Origin: Stutzerimonas stutzeri
GTDB lineage: Bacteria; Pseudomonadota; Gammaproteobacteria; Pseudomonadales; Pseudomonadaceae
Assembly: GCF_024448895.1 (NCBI RefSeq)
Contig: NZ_JAMOIC010000020.1
Location: forward strand, 21,154 to 85,153
Length of the DNA: 64,000 nucleotides
Reading direction: 5' to 3'
The notes below the pieces were generated by a model that saw only the letters and a list, made by a program, of their open reading frames with translations, was not told the DNA's origin and did no database searches. Of the stretch, positions 13,806 to 24,239 are shown in pieces. Both the position numbers and the translations under genes were made by a program. Each line of letters opens with the position of its first letter. Position 1 is the stretch's first letter.

Positions 13806-14921
13806 TCAGCCGAACAGCGCCGGCTCGCGGTAGTGACGCGCGCAGGCCTGGCCATCGGCGCGGAACAGATGGCACTTGTTCGCCAGCAGGCCCGTGGCGA
13901 ATGTCTGCCCCACCGCAACGCGCCGGTTGCCATCACTGGCTACCGCGACCATTTCCTCGACCCCTTCGAAGGTCAGATGCAGCAGATTGTGATCACCAAG
14001 CCGCTCAGCTACCGCGATCTCGCCGTTGAAGACGAAATCGGCCTGCTCGGCATCGACGAAGTGCTCAGGTCGGATGCCCAACGTCAGCGCTTCGCCCGTC
14101 GTGACCTGACTGCCGTCTACCGGAACCCGCAGGGTGCTGCCGCCCGGCATTGAAACCTCCACCGAATCGCTATTCGCACTCACCACCTGCACCGGCAGGA
14201 AGTTCATCTGTGGCGAGCCGATAAAGCCGGCCACGAACTGATTGGTCGGATAGTGATACAGCTCCAGAGGCGGGCCCGCCTGAGCGATGCGGCCAGCATT
14301 GAGCACGACGATCTTGTCCGCCAGGGTCATGGCTTCGACCTGATCGTGAGTCACGTAGATCATCGTCGCCTTGAGACGTTGATGAAGACGCGAGATCTCG
14401 ATACGCATCTGTACGCGAAGGAAGGCATCGAGGTTCGATAGCGGCTCGTCGAACAGGAAGACCTTGGGCTCACGCACCATGGTCCTCCCGATTGCCACGC
14501 GCTGACGCTGGCCGCCGGATAGATCCTTGGGTTTGCGGTCGAGCATCTGGTCAAGCTGCAGGATCTTAGCGACCGAATTTACCCGGCGGTTGATTTCGCT
14601 TTTCTCGACCTTTGCCAGCTTCAAGCCGAACGCCATGTTTTCCGCGACGTTCATATGTGGATAGAGCGCGTAGGACTGGAAGACCATCCCCACTGAACGG
14701 TCCATCGGTGGCAGCTCGTTCACACGTTCGCCGTCGATCTGCAGCTCACCCTCGGTGATGTCTTCCAGACCGGCGATCAGCCGCAGCAGGGTCGACTTGC
14801 CACATCCCGATGGCCCGACGAACACCACGAACTCACCGTCGGCGATGTCCAGGTCGATGCCGCGGGTAATGGGGACATCGTCGTAGCTCTTGCAGATATT
14901 GCGCAGGGTAACGCTGGCCAT
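13806..14921 (-). CDS. malK: Maltose/maltodextrin ABC transporter ATPase MalK
   Basis: This 371-aa ATPase belongs to the MalK/UgpC family. Walker A is GPSGCGKST (about 36-44). The Q-loop is [15 protein letters not shown], the signature is [13 protein letters not shown] (134 onward), Walker B is [13 protein letters not shown] and the switch His is in THDQVEAM (192). The C-terminal 130 residues are the regulatory OB-like domain with GIRPEHF. The start at 14921 has AAGGAGA 10 bp upstream. Energising MalFG (22.6-24.2 kb) is inferred, since no other ATPase is in the cluster. It follows the alpha-glucosidase gene by 105 bp on the same strand, so both are probably co-transcribed. Confidence 0.92.
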   Translation of the reverse strand: MASVTLRNICKSYDDVPITRGIDLDIADGEFVVFVGPSGCGKSTLLRLIAGLEDITEGELQIDGERVNELPPMDRSVGMVFQSYALYPHMNVAENMAFGLKLAKVEKSEINRRVNSVAKILQLDQMLDRKPKDLSGGQRQRVAIGRTMVREPKVFLFDEPLSNLDAFLRVQMRIEISRLHQRLKATMIYVTHDQVEAMTLADKIVVLNAGRIAQAGPPLELYHYPTNQFVAGFIGSPQMNFLPVQVVSANSDSVEVSMPGGSTLRVPVDGSQVTTGEALTLGIRPEHFVDAEQADFVFNGEIAVAERLGDHNLLHLTFEGVEEMVAVASDGNRRVAVGQTFATGLLANKCHLFRADGQACARHYREPALFG

Positions 14922-15026
14922 TTTTGTTGTTCTCCTTGATACAGCCGCCGCGACGAATCGCGGCGAGCAAAGCAACGGGCATCAGACCAGTCGAGCGAGG
15001 CAGGCGCCTCGTCTCGACCAGCTCAT

Positions 15027-16646
15027 TCACCCAAGCCGGCGGGCAAATCCGAATCCATGCGCCGGCAAATGTACGCCATGACCTTCGAAAACCGCAGTCG
15101 CCGAGGGCACGTCCAGGCCTTCGACCGGAGCCGACAGATCAAAGTGCCGCGCGTGCTCAGCCATATTGAACAGGCACACCCAAACCTCGTCATCCAGGCG
15201 GCGCTCATACACCAGCAAGGCTTCGTCATGGTAGACGGTGCGCATACTGCCTTCGATCAGCAGAGGCTGATCCTGGCGCCAGGCGAGGAAGCGCCGGTAG
15301 ATGTTGAGCATCGAGTCCGGGACCGATTCCTGAGCGGCGACCGACATCGGCAGGTGACGGTCAGCCATCGGCAACCAGGGCTGCTCACGGCTGAAGCCGC
15401 CATGCAGGTCCTGATCGTGCCAGGGCATCGGCGTCCGGCAACCGTCCCGACCCTTGAATTCCGGCCAGAATCGGATGCCGTAAGGGTCGACCAGCTGTTC
15501 GAACTGCAGCTCGGCTTCGTCCAGCCCCAGCTCTTCGCCCTGATAGAGGCACACGCTGCCGCGCATGGTCAGCAGCATCGCCATGAACATGCGACCGCGC
15601 GCCAGATCCGGCTGGTTGGCCAGCGCCCAGCGGCTCATGACGCGAACCACATCATGGTTGCCGATGGACCAGCACGGCCAGCCATCGACCAGCTCGCGCT
15701 CCACGCAATCGATGGTGTGGCGCAGAAAGCCTGGGCTGCACTGCTCGGTCAGCAGATCGAAGGAGTACGCCATGTGCAGCGTATCGCTGCCGCCCGTGTA
15801 CGCCGCCATGGTACGCAGTGAATGATCGCAGCCGATTTCCGCGACAGTGGCACTGCCGGGATAACGTTCCAATAGCTGGCGAATTCGACGCAGAAAGTCG
15901 AGGTTCTCCGGCTGGGTCTTGTCGTACACATGCTTCTGGAAGGCGTAGGGGTTGTCGGCACGCACGCCGATGCTGCCTTCGCGGATATCGTGGTTCGGCG
16001 GGTTATCCCGCAGCTCGCGATCGTGAAAGTAGAAGTTCGCGGCATCGAGCCGGAAGCCGTCGACGCCGAGCTTCAGCCAGAACTCCATATCGTCGAGCAA
16101 TTGCTGCTGCACGGCTTCGCAATGGAAGTTGAGATCCGGCTGGCTGGAAAGGAAGTTGTGCAGGTAGTACTGCTTGCGGCGGCTGTCCCAGGTCCAGGCC
16201 GGGCCACCGAAAACGGAAAGCCAGTTGTTCGGGACCGTGCCGTCATCCTTCGGATCGGCCCAGACGTACCAGTCGGCTTTATCGTTGTCGCGGCTTGAGC
16301 GGCTTTCCTTGAACCAGGCGTGTTGATCGCTCGAGTGATTGAGCACCTGATCGATGAGAATTCGGATGCCGCGTGCGTGGGCGACATCGATGACCTGCTT
16401 GAAGTCTTCCAGCGTGCCGAATAGCGGATCGACGCCGCGATAGTCGGAAACGTCGTAGCCGAAATCCTTCATCGGCGAGGTGAAGAACGGCGACAGCCAG
16501 ATGGCATCGACATTGAGGCTGGCGATGTAATCGATCTTTTCGACCACACCGAGCAGATCGCCGACCCCGTCGCCATTGCTGTCAAAAAAGCTGCGCGGGT
16601 AAACCTGATATATGACGCCGCCGCGCCACCAGTCATTGCGATTCAT
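15027..16646 (-). CDS. aglA: GH13 alpha-glucosidase (oligosaccharide hydrolase)
   Basis: This is a 539-aa cytoplasmic enzyme with no signal peptide. It is a GH13 member of the oligo-1,6-glucosidase/alpha-glucosidase type: VIYQVYPRSF at the start of the barrel, GIRILIDQVLNHSS (region I), GVDGFRLDAANF with nucleophile Asp201, VAEIG with acid/base Glu270, and SIGNHDVVR with Asp332. The sequence recalls bacterial maltose-active alpha-glucosidases such as the Halomonas enzyme. It would split imported maltose and short maltodextrins to glucose. It lies upstream of malK on the same strand. The intergenic region before it holds GGGCGTAG motifs also found at other mal promoters. The exact specificity is not readable. 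Confidence 0.9.
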   Translation of the reverse strand: MNRNDWWRGGVIYQVYPRSFFDSNGDGVGDLLGVVEKIDYIASLNVDAIWLSPFFTSPMKDFGYDVSDYRGVDPLFGTLEDFKQVIDVAHARGIRILIDQVLNHSSDQHAWFKESRSSRDNDKADWYVWADPKDDGTVPNNWLSVFGGPAWTWDSRRKQYYLHNFLSSQPDLNFHCEAVQQQLLDDMEFWLKLGVDGFRLDAANFYFHDRELRDNPPNHDIREGSIGVRADNPYAFQKHVYDKTQPENLDFLRRIRQLLERYPGSATVAEIGCDHSLRTMAAYTGGSDTLHMAYSFDLLTEQCSPGFLRHTIDCVERELVDGWPCWSIGNHDVVRVMSRWALANQPDLARGRMFMAMLLTMRGSVCLYQGEELGLDEAELQFEQLVDPYGIRFWPEFKGRDGCRTPMPWHDQDLHGGFSREQPWLPMADRHLPMSVAAQESVPDSMLNIYRRFLAWRQDQPLLIEGSMRTVYHDEALLVYERRLDDEVWVCLFNMAEHARHFDLSAPVEGLDVPSATAVFEGHGVHLPAHGFGFARRLG

Positions 16647-16981
16647 ACAACCAACCTTCGATGTTTGGGGGAACACGCCGCCACTCTAGGTGCGTCAACC
16701 CGCCGCAACATCCTCCCGGCCAACTAATAGCGAGGCGTATGGCCCGGGCGTAGAGACGGCTCAGATGGGGGGCGTAGAGCGGATCGCTCGCCGCACAAGT
16801 TGGCCGGCTCGTTATTCGTCATAAAAATGTCGACAAACAAGCGAATCGACACTTATCTGTCACGAGCGGCTTATAGGATCAATGCAGTTCCAAGACTGAC
16901 CCCGCAGTAGCCGCCGCCCAGCAGATGTACGGAGCCGCTCAGTCAGGAGCGACACGCATTCAAAATCCATGGAGAGATGAC
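16647..16981. other. Divergent regulatory region between aglA and the first curlin gene
   Basis: About 335 bp without genes. It contains two copies of GGGCGTAG (16746-16753 and 16770-16777) with GATGGGG between them. A candidate plus-strand promoter, TCGACA then about 17 bp and TATAGG, lies near 16846-16877, ahead of the curlin gene. Both transcripts could be controlled from here. Confidence 0.5.
16746..16777. promoter_or_regulatory. Putative MalT-type boxes upstream of aglA and the curlin gene
   Basis: Two direct copies of GGGCGTAGAG start 24 bp apart. The same 8-mer occurs in the malE/malS and amylase/maltoporin intergenic regions, there next to GGGGAGGAGG-like MalT boxes. The copies lie 100-131 bp before the aglA start and 205-236 bp before the curlin start. 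The MalT assignment is inferred. Confidence 0.5.
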
Positions 16982-18262
16982 ATGTTCAAGTGCAAGCCCC
17001 TCGCAGCCGCCATCATCGCGATTCTGGCCACTCAGGCTTATGCCGATGACAACAGCGCAGAACAGAATCAGTCCGGTGCCGACAACATTGTCGAAGTGAC
17101 CCAGACTGGCGGTCAGGACAACATTTCCTATCAATCTCAGGTTGGTGCCGGCAACGACGGCATGGTGACCCAGACCCAGGCGACAATGTCCGATGCCGTT
17201 CAGACCCAGACCGGTAACCTGAACCGCGCAGACATCGTGCAGACCTCGACCGAGCAGACCGAGGCGATCCAGCTGCAGGATGGCGACAGCCATGACGCCA
17301 GCATCGTCCAGAGCGATTCCTTCGGCGCCACCGCACGTCAGTATCAGGAAGGCAACTTCAACGTTGCAATCACTGAGCAGACCGCCGCTGACCTGAGCAC
17401 CGCTGTGATCGATCAGAACGGCAACGACAACTTCGCCGAATCGATCCAGACCAACACAGAGCTGAGCGTTTCGGAACAGCGTCAAGTCGGCAACGACAAC
17501 ATCTCGCTGGTCTGGCAAGACGGCGGTGCGCGTAACGACGGCGTGGTCAACCAGGAAGGTAATGTCAACGACGCCACCATCTATCAGGCGAACGCGTTTG
17601 ACTCGAGCGCCACGATCGACCAGCAGGGTGATTCGCAGACTGCATCGGTAGCCCAGGAAGGTGCCGAGCACAGTGCAGACATCCAGTCCAACGGTCTGAG
17701 CAACGAAGCCTACATCGACCAGAGCGGCTCGCTGCAGACCGCAACGATCTTCCAGGAAGGCACGTCCAACAACGCCGATATCTTCCAGGCCGGCGAGAGC
17801 AACACCGCCAGCACAGAGCAGACCGGCAACAACAACTACGCCGTCGTCGATCAGCTGGACGGCAGCATGCTGACTGCTTCGCTGCAGCAGACCGGCGAAT
17901 ACAACGAAGCTTACGTTACACAGGAAGGTACTGAGAACCGGATCGACTTCGCTCAGGACGGCGCTGACAACCTGCTGACCGCTACCCAGAGCGGCAACGG
18001 CAACGAGCTGACCGGTTCCAGCTACGGCGACGACAACCGTGTGGACGTGATGCAGGGCGGCGACCTCAACGTGGCCGACATCCAGCAGATCTACGGCTCT
18101 GACAACGAAGTCAGCCTGACCCAGGATGGCCAGGACAACATGGCTACCGTGCTTCAGGGCGGCGTAGGCAACCAGGCGATGCTGATGCAAAGCGGCATGG
18201 GCGACTCGGCAATCGTTTCGCAGATGGGCTCGGGCAACATGGCAACCGTTACTCAGCAGTAA
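16982..18262 (+). CDS. Large curlin-repeat (CsgA/CsgB-like) amyloid protein
   Basis: This 426-aa secreted protein starts at the ATG at 16982 after GGAGAG. A signal peptide (LAAAIIAILATQAYA) is followed by about 18 imperfect repeats of 20-23 residues. Their pattern is hydrophobic-x-Q-x-G-x-x-N-x-A-x-hydrophobic-x-Q, the curlin repeat (for example EGNVNDATIYQ, SGNGNELTG, QTGNNNYAVVDQ). The mature chain is strongly acidic with almost no Lys or Arg. It ends with GSGNMATVTQQ, much like the second curlin gene. Extracellular beta-solenoid amyloid is the expected fold. No csgEFG export genes are in the window. It sits between mal genes on the opposite strand. Confidence 0.88.
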   Translation: MFKCKPLAAAIIAILATQAYADDNSAEQNQSGADNIVEVTQTGGQDNISYQSQVGAGNDGMVTQTQATMSDAVQTQTGNLNRADIVQTSTEQTEAIQLQDGDSHDASIVQSDSFGATARQYQEGNFNVAITEQTAADLSTAVIDQNGNDNFAESIQTNTELSVSEQRQVGNDNISLVWQDGGARNDGVVNQEGNVNDATIYQANAFDSSATIDQQGDSQTASVAQEGAEHSADIQSNGLSNEAYIDQSGSLQTATIFQEGTSNNADIFQAGESNTASTEQTGNNNYAVVDQLDGSMLTASLQQTGEYNEAYVTQEGTENRIDFAQDGADNLLTATQSGNGNELTGSSYGDDNRVDVMQGGDLNVADIQQIYGSDNEVSLTQDGQDNMATVLQGGVGNQAMLMQSGMGDSAIVSQMGSGNMATVTQQ

Positions 18263-18270
18263 GCGTTACC

Positions 18271-18295
18271 GGCAGCCGGCCCAGCGCCGGCTGCC
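18271..18295. terminator. Hairpin terminator after the first curlin gene
   Basis: A 10-bp perfect stem (GGCAGCCGGC with GCCGGCTGCC) and a 5-nt loop lie 8 bp after the curlin stop, followed by a pyrimidine tract (ATCCTCCTTCT). The maa gene converges from the other side. Confidence 0.65.
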
Positions 18296-18313
18296 ATCCT
18301 CCTTCTAAATCCT

Positions 18314-18862
18314 TCAGCGTATACGGGCCGGATTGCCCACTACCGTCATCCCCGCCGCCACATCTCGCGTCACCACACTGCCCGCTCCGATAACGGCGTC
18401 ATCGCCGATGGTCACGCCCGGCAGGATGATCGCCCCACCCCCGATCCACACGTTCTCACCGATCACCACCGGACGACCGAACTCCAGGCCGCTACGGCGC
18501 TCTTCTGCACCGCGTGGATGGTCCGCTGCGTAAATCTGCACAGCCGGCCCGATCTGCGTGCCGTTGCCGATGCGCACCTCGACCACGTCGAGAATCACGC
18601 AGTTGAAGTTGAAGAACACATCGTTGCCGAGGTGAATGTTGTAGCCGTAGTCGCAGTGAAAGGGTGGCCGGATCACTGCGCCTTCACCCACGCTTCCCAG
18701 CAGCTCCTTCAGCAAGGCGCGGCGCACCGCCGGCGCTTCGGCGAGCGCTGCGTTGTAGCGCACCATCCAGGCCTTGGCCGCTGCCTGGTCGGCCTGCAGC
18801 TCGGGGTCACCTGCCCGGTACAGCTCGCCGGCAAGCATCTTCTGTTTCTCGGTCATCGACAT
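18314..18862 (-). CDS. maa: Maltose O-acetyltransferase (hexapeptide repeat family)
   Basis: This 182-aa left-handed beta-helix acetyltransferase has an N-terminal mac domain (TEKQKMLAGELYRAGDPEL), then RPPFHCDYGYNIHLGNDVFF and hexapeptide repeats ending GAGSVVTRDVAAGMTVVGNPA. These are the standard features of Maa/LacA/NodL enzymes, which acetylate maltose, glucose or other sugars with acetyl-CoA. The start at 18862 has GGAG 5 bp upstream. It lies 80 bp after malT on the same strand, consistent with a role in handling excess maltose, although the acceptor cannot be fixed from sequence. Confidence 0.9.
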   Translation of the reverse strand: MSMTEKQKMLAGELYRAGDPELQADQAAAKAWMVRYNAALAEAPAVRRALLKELLGSVGEGAVIRPPFHCDYGYNIHLGNDVFFNFNCVILDVVEVRIGNGTQIGPAVQIYAADHPRGAEERRSGLEFGRPVVIGENVWIGGGAIILPGVTIGDDAVIGAGSVVTRDVAAGMTVVGNPARIR

Positions 18863-18942
18863 ATGGGCTCCAGTGGCCATGAATGGAAACGCACCCGGCC
18901 TTGGACCGGCAGGATGCGCAATCGCTCGTCGAACCGCCGCGG

Positions 18943-21687
18943 TTACTCGCCCTGGATCTTGCTCAACAGGCTGCGCGCCAGCTGCACGGCTTCGTTGCGA
19001 TGGGTGATGTTGAGCTTCTGATAGAGGCTGCGGATGTGCGTCTTGATGGTCGTAGGTGCAACGTTGAGATGTTCGGCGATCTGCTCGTTGGACTGCCCGG
19101 CGTGGATCAGGCTGAGCACCTGCCACTCGCGCCTCGTCAGCGGTGAATGCCGGATCAGCTCCGGCACGTCGGGGCGGTTGATGATGTCCTGTATCACCGC
19201 TTCATCCAGGGTGATACGAATCGCCCTGCTGAAGTCGCGCTGCTGTTGTGCCAGCTGGATCAGCCGGTCGGCACGCTGGGCTTCGAGCTCATCCAGCCGC
19301 CTCTCGTGCTGCAAGGCCTTGAGCATCGCAATCAGCAGCTTACCGATGCGCAGGAAGCTGCCGATAGCGCCAGTGCTGCTCGCCAGGGTCAGCGCCAGCT
19401 GAAGGTTGTCCAGCGCCTGCTGACGCTCCTCGCGCAGCCAATGCAGCTGGGCCAGCAGGATGTGGTTGCGATTCAGGTCCATGACCAGGCCGTGCTGCTC
19501 GGCATCGATCTGCAGCTGCCGGAGGATCGGCAGTGCCTTGTCCGGCTGCTTCAGCGACAGGTAGGCACGTGCGTGGTTACGAGCGTTGTACTGAGCGAAA
19601 TGATTGAGGCCGCGTTCGAGCGCCGGCGCCGTAAGCAGCCACTGCTGGATGGCCGTCTTGTCCTGGGTCGAATCCCAGTAACTGAGCATCACCGCATGGG
19701 CATTAGCGAGCCAGTCGACGTGGTAGTTATCGTCGGCGAGCATGCTTTGCATCTTGCCGATATAGTCCGCGCAGGCGCTCTGTTGCCCGCGTGCGTGAGC
19801 GATGCCGGCGAGCAGCGCATAGCATTGCAACAGCCAGCGGTCGCCAACGTCTTCGAGAATCTGGATGCCCTGCAGCGCACATTGCTCGGCAGCGTCGAGG
19901 TGATGCCACTCCAGCAGCACCTGGCCACGGACGCGGTAAATGAATTCCATGATTGGCGTGGCTTGCAGATCAGCCTGCTCGACATACTGGATCGCCCGTT
20001 CCTGCAGCGAATACGCCTTCTGCAGATAACCCTGGGCGATGGCGATTTCCGACAGCTGCCCGAGATTCCACACCACCAGATGCGAGGCGCGGATCTCCCG
20101 CGCGCGGCGTTCGGCCTCTTCGTACTGCTTCTGCGCCTGGGGCAACAGGCCCTGGACGAAGTGCGCTTCAGCCAGCCCCGAGAGCGCCGCCACCTTGGAT
20201 GTCCGCATGATCAGCGGCTCGCGCGCCAGCGCTTCGCGAGCCAGTGCGATCGCCTGTTGCTCGTCGCCGCGATTCATCGCGACCTGAGCGCGCACAGCGT
20301 TGAATTCGCCAACGATGCGCGCCCAATCTTCCTCCGTGCAGCTGTGCTGAAGCGCCTGCTCCCCTGCCTTGAACCAGCGCTCGACCTGATCGAACTGGTA
20401 GGAATTCTGCGACACCCAGGCCTGCAGCAAGGTCATCAGCGGCGAGCCAGCGATGACCGTTTCGGGCAATGTTTCCAGGCACTGTTGAAGCAGGCCCAGC
20501 CGACCCTGACGATAGAACTGTCGGCCATGTCGCTCCAGCACTTCGCCGACCCGCGTCGGGCAACCCGCCAGCACGGCGTGACGTGCGGCCTCCTCCGGCA
20601 GGTTTTCGGCCATCAGCGCTTCGGCCGCACGCAGATGCAGGTCGGAAAGTCGCTGCGGATGATGCGTACGCAATTCGCCCTGCACGAAGGTGGCGAACAG
20701 TGGGTGGTACGCGTACCACTGCCGCAAACCGTCCAGCGAATGCAGAAACAGCCCTCGTCGCTCGAGTTGTTCTAACATGTCGCGGGCATTGTTGCCCTGA
20801 GTCAGGCGATCGGCCAGCGGCGCATTGAAGCGTTCGAGCAGGCAGGTGGCCTGAAGAAAATCCAGCGTTGACGTGCCGAGGCTGGCTATCACCTGCTCAC
20901 GCATGTAATCGCGGATATAGGGGTGGCCGAGCTGCAAGTTCTCAAGAAACAGGTCCATTCCGCGGCCCGTCTGCACTTCCTGCAAGACGAGCTGCAAGGC
21001 GCAGGGCCAGCCGCCGATACGCCGGTTGAGCCGTTCGACCTGCTCGCGGTTGACCGAGACGGGCAAGCCAAGATCCAGCAGCGCCTGCACTTCATCGGTT
21101 TCGAACGCCAGATGCTGAGCGTCGACCGTAAGCAACTGGTGCTTGACCCGCAGATCGGCGACCCCCAGTTCCGGCAAACCGCGGCTGCATACCAGCAGTG
21201 TCATCCACGACGGCATGTTGCGCAGGAAGAAACGCAGCGCCGCGATCACTTCGGCGTTATGCAGCGCCTCGAAGTCATCCAGCACCAGAAGCAGGGGCTC
21301 ATGTTCGCCGGGCAGTTCAGCCAGCAGATGCGTGAGCAGCGTTTCAAAAGCTTCACGCCCCTGGCCGGCCAACAACAGGCTGCGCGGGCATCCATGCTCC
21401 AGTTGCACGTCGAGCACATGCAGCAGGTAGCGGCCAAACTGCATCGGATCGTTATCACCCGGATGCAGCTGCAGCCAGGCGACGCGGCCATCGAACGCCC
21501 GCGCCCACTGGCACGCCAGGGTGGTCTTGCCGAATCCGCTGGGCGCATGCAACACGGCCAAACGGACCTCGCCAAGGCGCTGAAACCACTCATCCAGCCG
21601 CGGCCGGGCCAGCAGGCCCCGCGGCAGCGACGGCATGCTCAGCTTTGCCGGGATGAGCGGCAGCGGTGCAGGTATTGCGGCATTCAT
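18943..21687 (-). CDS. malT: MalT-type ATP-dependent transcriptional activator
   Basis: This 914-aa LuxR-type STAND regulator has an N-terminal NTPase with Walker A APSGFGKTT (about 48-56) and LLLVLDDFEAL as Walker B. A long helical TPR/SUPR-like sensor region follows (about 400-840). The C-terminal HTH (about 850-910) reads LTRREWQVLSLI, NEQIAEHLNVAPTTIKTHIR. This matches E. coli MalT (901 aa) in length and order. MalT binds ATP and maltotriose and activates mal promoters. The ATG at 21687 follows GGAGAGG. It lies 63 bp after malG on the same strand, so part of its expression may come from the malEFG operon, a positive feedback. The presumed sites are the motifs described at 16.7, 25.6 and 30.9 kb. 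Confidence 0.92.
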   Translation of the reverse strand: MNAAIPAPLPLIPAKLSMPSLPRGLLARPRLDEWFQRLGEVRLAVLHAPSGFGKTTLACQWARAFDGRVAWLQLHPGDNDPMQFGRYLLHVLDVQLEHGCPRSLLLAGQGREAFETLLTHLLAELPGEHEPLLLVLDDFEALHNAEVIAALRFFLRNMPSWMTLLVCSRGLPELGVADLRVKHQLLTVDAQHLAFETDEVQALLDLGLPVSVNREQVERLNRRIGGWPCALQLVLQEVQTGRGMDLFLENLQLGHPYIRDYMREQVIASLGTSTLDFLQATCLLERFNAPLADRLTQGNNARDMLEQLERRGLFLHSLDGLRQWYAYHPLFATFVQGELRTHHPQRLSDLHLRAAEALMAENLPEEAARHAVLAGCPTRVGEVLERHGRQFYRQGRLGLLQQCLETLPETVIAGSPLMTLLQAWVSQNSYQFDQVERWFKAGEQALQHSCTEEDWARIVGEFNAVRAQVAMNRGDEQQAIALAREALAREPLIMRTSKVAALSGLAEAHFVQGLLPQAQKQYEEAERRAREIRASHLVVWNLGQLSEIAIAQGYLQKAYSLQERAIQYVEQADLQATPIMEFIYRVRGQVLLEWHHLDAAEQCALQGIQILEDVGDRWLLQCYALLAGIAHARGQQSACADYIGKMQSMLADDNYHVDWLANAHAVMLSYWDSTQDKTAIQQWLLTAPALERGLNHFAQYNARNHARAYLSLKQPDKALPILRQLQIDAEQHGLVMDLNRNHILLAQLHWLREERQQALDNLQLALTLASSTGAIGSFLRIGKLLIAMLKALQHERRLDELEAQRADRLIQLAQQQRDFSRAIRITLDEAVIQDIINRPDVPELIRHSPLTRREWQVLSLIHAGQSNEQIAEHLNVAPTTIKTHIRSLYQKLNITHRNEAVQLARSLLSKIQGE

Positions 21688-21750
21688 GGTCCTCTCCCGT
21701 GATTCGTTCCCTGTTCGGGTGTCATGACGCATCGTCAGGTGCGCAGCCGG

Positions 21751-22641
21751 TCAGCCCTTCACACCTCCGGCCGTAAGCCCGCCGACAATCCATTTCTGGC
21801 AGTACAGGAACACCGCAGTGATCGGCAGACCCGAGAGCACCGCCGCCGCAGCGAAGTCGCCCCAGAGGTAGTTCTGGTCGTAGAGGTACTGCTGGGCACC
21901 GACCGACAAGGTGAGTTTGTCGACGTCCATCAACAGCACCGAAGCGATGGGGTATTCAGTGATGCTGGTGATGAAGGCCAGGATGAACACCACCGCCAGA
22001 ATCGGCACGCTCATGGGCAGCAGAATGTGCACGAAGGCCTGCCAGGTAGTAGCGCCATCGACGATGGCCGCCTCCTCCAATGAGCCGTCGATGCTCTCGA
22101 AGTAGCCCTTGATGGTCCAGATATGCAACGCCATACCGCCCAGCGAGGCGATGATCACTGCGCCGTGGGTATTCACGCCCAGCCAGCTGATGTGCTGGCC
22201 GAGTTGGTCGAACAAGGCGTAGATGGCCACCAGCGTGAGTACCGGCGGGAACATCTGGAAGATCAGCATCCCTTTGAGGATCGGCCCCTTACCACCGAAA
22301 CGCAGGCGGGCGAAGGCATAAGCGCTAGTGGTCGACAGCATCAGGATCAGCACCGAGCTGATCAACGCGATCTTCATCGAGTTCCAGAGCCAGGTCAGGA
22401 CCGGGAACGGCGGGTTGCTGACCTCGCCGTTTTCGTGGACATAAGGGATGCCCAGCGCTAGCGACCAGTGCTCCAGGGTCGGGTTATCCGGCAGCAGACT
22501 GCCGGTGGCGAAATTGCCTTCCCGAAAGGAAATGGACACCACCATCAACAGTGGAAACACGATCAGCGCGACAAAGGCGAGCAGCCCGGCGTGTGTCATC
22601 CAGACGCGGAATTTGACGGATTTCGGTTGAACCATGGCCAT
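21751..22641 (-). CDS. malG: Maltose/maltodextrin ABC permease MalG
   Basis: This 296-aa inner-membrane permease with six helices has the EAA coupling loop ([20 protein letters not shown]) that contacts MalK, and the C-terminal [11 protein letters not shown] tail typical of MalG, which reaches into the ATPase dimer. A periplasmic loop follows the first helix (about 35-75). It starts 11 bp after malF. Length equals the E. coli protein (296 aa). Confidence 0.95.
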   Translation of the reverse strand: MAMVQPKSVKFRVWMTHAGLLAFVALIVFPLLMVVSISFREGNFATGSLLPDNPTLEHWSLALGIPYVHENGEVSNPPFPVLTWLWNSMKIALISSVLILMLSTTSAYAFARLRFGGKGPILKGMLIFQMFPPVLTLVAIYALFDQLGQHISWLGVNTHGAVIIASLGGMALHIWTIKGYFESIDGSLEEAAIVDGATTWQAFVHILLPMSVPILAVVFILAFITSITEYPIASVLLMDVDKLTLSVGAQQYLYDQNYLWGDFAAAAVLSGLPITAVFLYCQKWIVGGLTAGGVKG

Positions 22642-22652
22642 GTGCGTAATCC

Positions 22653-24218
22653 TCAGACTTTGACCTTGGAAAGCTTCAGGTTCAGCCAGGCCATGGCGCC
22701 AACGACGATGAAGATCAGCGTGGCGATGGCGGCAGCGAGGGCGAAGTTCTGCCCCGAATCCTGAAAGGCGATGCGATAGGTGTAACTGACCAGCAGATCG
22801 GTCGTCCCGGCTGGCGTGGTGGTGCCGAGAATGTCCGGCCCGCCGCGAGTCAACAGTGTGATCAGTACGAAGTTATTGAAGTTGAAGGCGAAGCTTGCGA
22901 TCAGCAGCGGCGCCAGCGGCTTGATCAGCAGCGGCAACGTGATCTTCATCAGGTTGTCCAGCGGCGTGGCGCCATCCATCGCCGAGGCTTCGTACAAATC
23001 ACGCGGAATCGCCTGCAGCAGCCCCATGCACAAGAGCAGCATGTAGGGGTAACCGAGCCAGGTATTGACCATCAGGATCATGCTGCGCGCCAGGGTCGGG
23101 TCACTGAACCAGTCCGGCCGCACCCCGAAGAGGCTGTCGAGCATCAGGTTGATTTCGCCAAAACTCTGGTTGAACAGCCCCTTGAACACCAGGATCGAGA
23201 TAAACGCCGGAACGGCGTACGGCAGGATCAGCATCAGCCGGTAGAACGCCTTGCCGCGGACCATCTCCCACTGCAACAGACTCGCCAGCACCAGGCCGAC
23301 GGCGAGGGTGAACACCACCGTCAGCGCGGCAAAGCAGACCGTCCAGACGAAGATTTGCAGAAACGGACCGCGGATCTTCGGATCGGTCAGCACCTTGGAA
23401 AAGTTGCTCCAGCCGGCGTACACCGTGTATCCCGGCGCGACCTTCTGCCCTTCGGCATCGACGTAAAAGCCGATCTCGTCGTTGGCGGTCAGGCGGTCGC
23501 CGGTCTGGTTGTTGACCAGCGAGCCGTCGTCGCGCAACCGGTACAGCGGCTCCACCGCAGCCACTTCACGCAGACCATAGAGGCGCAGCAGCTGCCCTTC
23601 ATGACCACGCATGACCCATTGTTCCAACTGCTTGCGCTGGCGGATCACATCGCGCAACGGCAACGCCTGGCCCAGGTCGTCTACCTCGGCTTCAGGGCTC
23701 ATGCCGATCGGCTCGCCCGCAACCGGTTCGCCCTCCAGCGGAGCCGAAACCCAAACGCCCTGCTCGCCCCGATCGACGCGCAGGCGCAACTCGCCCGCTT
23801 CGTTCTGATGCAAGTTGAAGCCATAACGCTCGCCCGCCAGAAAGGTCTGGCTGAGGTGATAACGCTGGGCCTGTTCAAAACTCAGTAGGTTGGTGCCGCT
23901 GTAATTGGTGAAGCCGATGCCCACCGTATAGATCAGCGGGAATATGACGAACACCAGCATCCCGGCGATTGCTGGGAAGATGTAGCGGTGGGCGTAGGCG
24001 CGGCGATTGATGAACACGAAACTGGCGATCCCCGCGACCACCAGCCCAAGCAGGGCAAACACGGTTTGCCCCTGGGCGTAGAGGGCGACGATCAGATACA
24101 GGGCGAAGGCATTGCACAGCAGCCACATACCCCAGCGCAGCGCAGCCGGCAACTTGGGCATGGACAGTTTCGGCACGGCACGGTCGGGCATCTCGGCGGG
24201 AACATTCACGGCGGACAT
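22653..24218 (-). CDS. malF: Maltose/maltodextrin ABC permease MalF
   Basis: This 521-aa permease has about eight membrane helices and the large second periplasmic loop (about 110-265) characteristic of MalF. That loop begins near [19 protein letters not shown] and contains [18 protein letters not shown]. The EAA loop [20 protein letters not shown] lies near residue 420. The ATG at 24218 was chosen because it gives the E. coli-like length (514 aa); a frame open from 24326 would add 36 low-complexity residues. It forms the transport channel with MalG. Confidence 0.95.
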   Translation of the reverse strand: MSAVNVPAEMPDRAVPKLSMPKLPAALRWGMWLLCNAFALYLIVALYAQGQTVFALLGLVVAGIASFVFINRRAYAHRYIFPAIAGMLVFVIFPLIYTVGIGFTNYSGTNLLSFEQAQRYHLSQTFLAGERYGFNLHQNEAGELRLRVDRGEQGVWVSAPLEGEPVAGEPIGMSPEAEVDDLGQALPLRDVIRQRKQLEQWVMRGHEGQLLRLYGLREVAAVEPLYRLRDDGSLVNNQTGDRLTANDEIGFYVDAEGQKVAPGYTVYAGWSNFSKVLTDPKIRGPFLQIFVWTVCFAALTVVFTLAVGLVLASLLQWEMVRGKAFYRLMLILPYAVPAFISILVFKGLFNQSFGEINLMLDSLFGVRPDWFSDPTLARSMILMVNTWLGYPYMLLLCMGLLQAIPRDLYEASAMDGATPLDNLMKITLPLLIKPLAPLLIASFAFNFNNFVLITLLTRGGPDILGTTTPAGTTDLLVSYTYRIAFQDSGQNFALAAAIATLIFIVVGAMAWLNLKLSKVKV

Positions 24219-24239
24219 CGGAATCTGAGCCTCGGGGCG

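Noticed and set aside
16943-18190. Antisense open frame of 415 aa across the first curlin gene
   Set aside because: It is the mirror of a repetitive coding sequence, with no ribosome-binding site or recognisable domain. The sense strand has signal peptide and curlin repeats.
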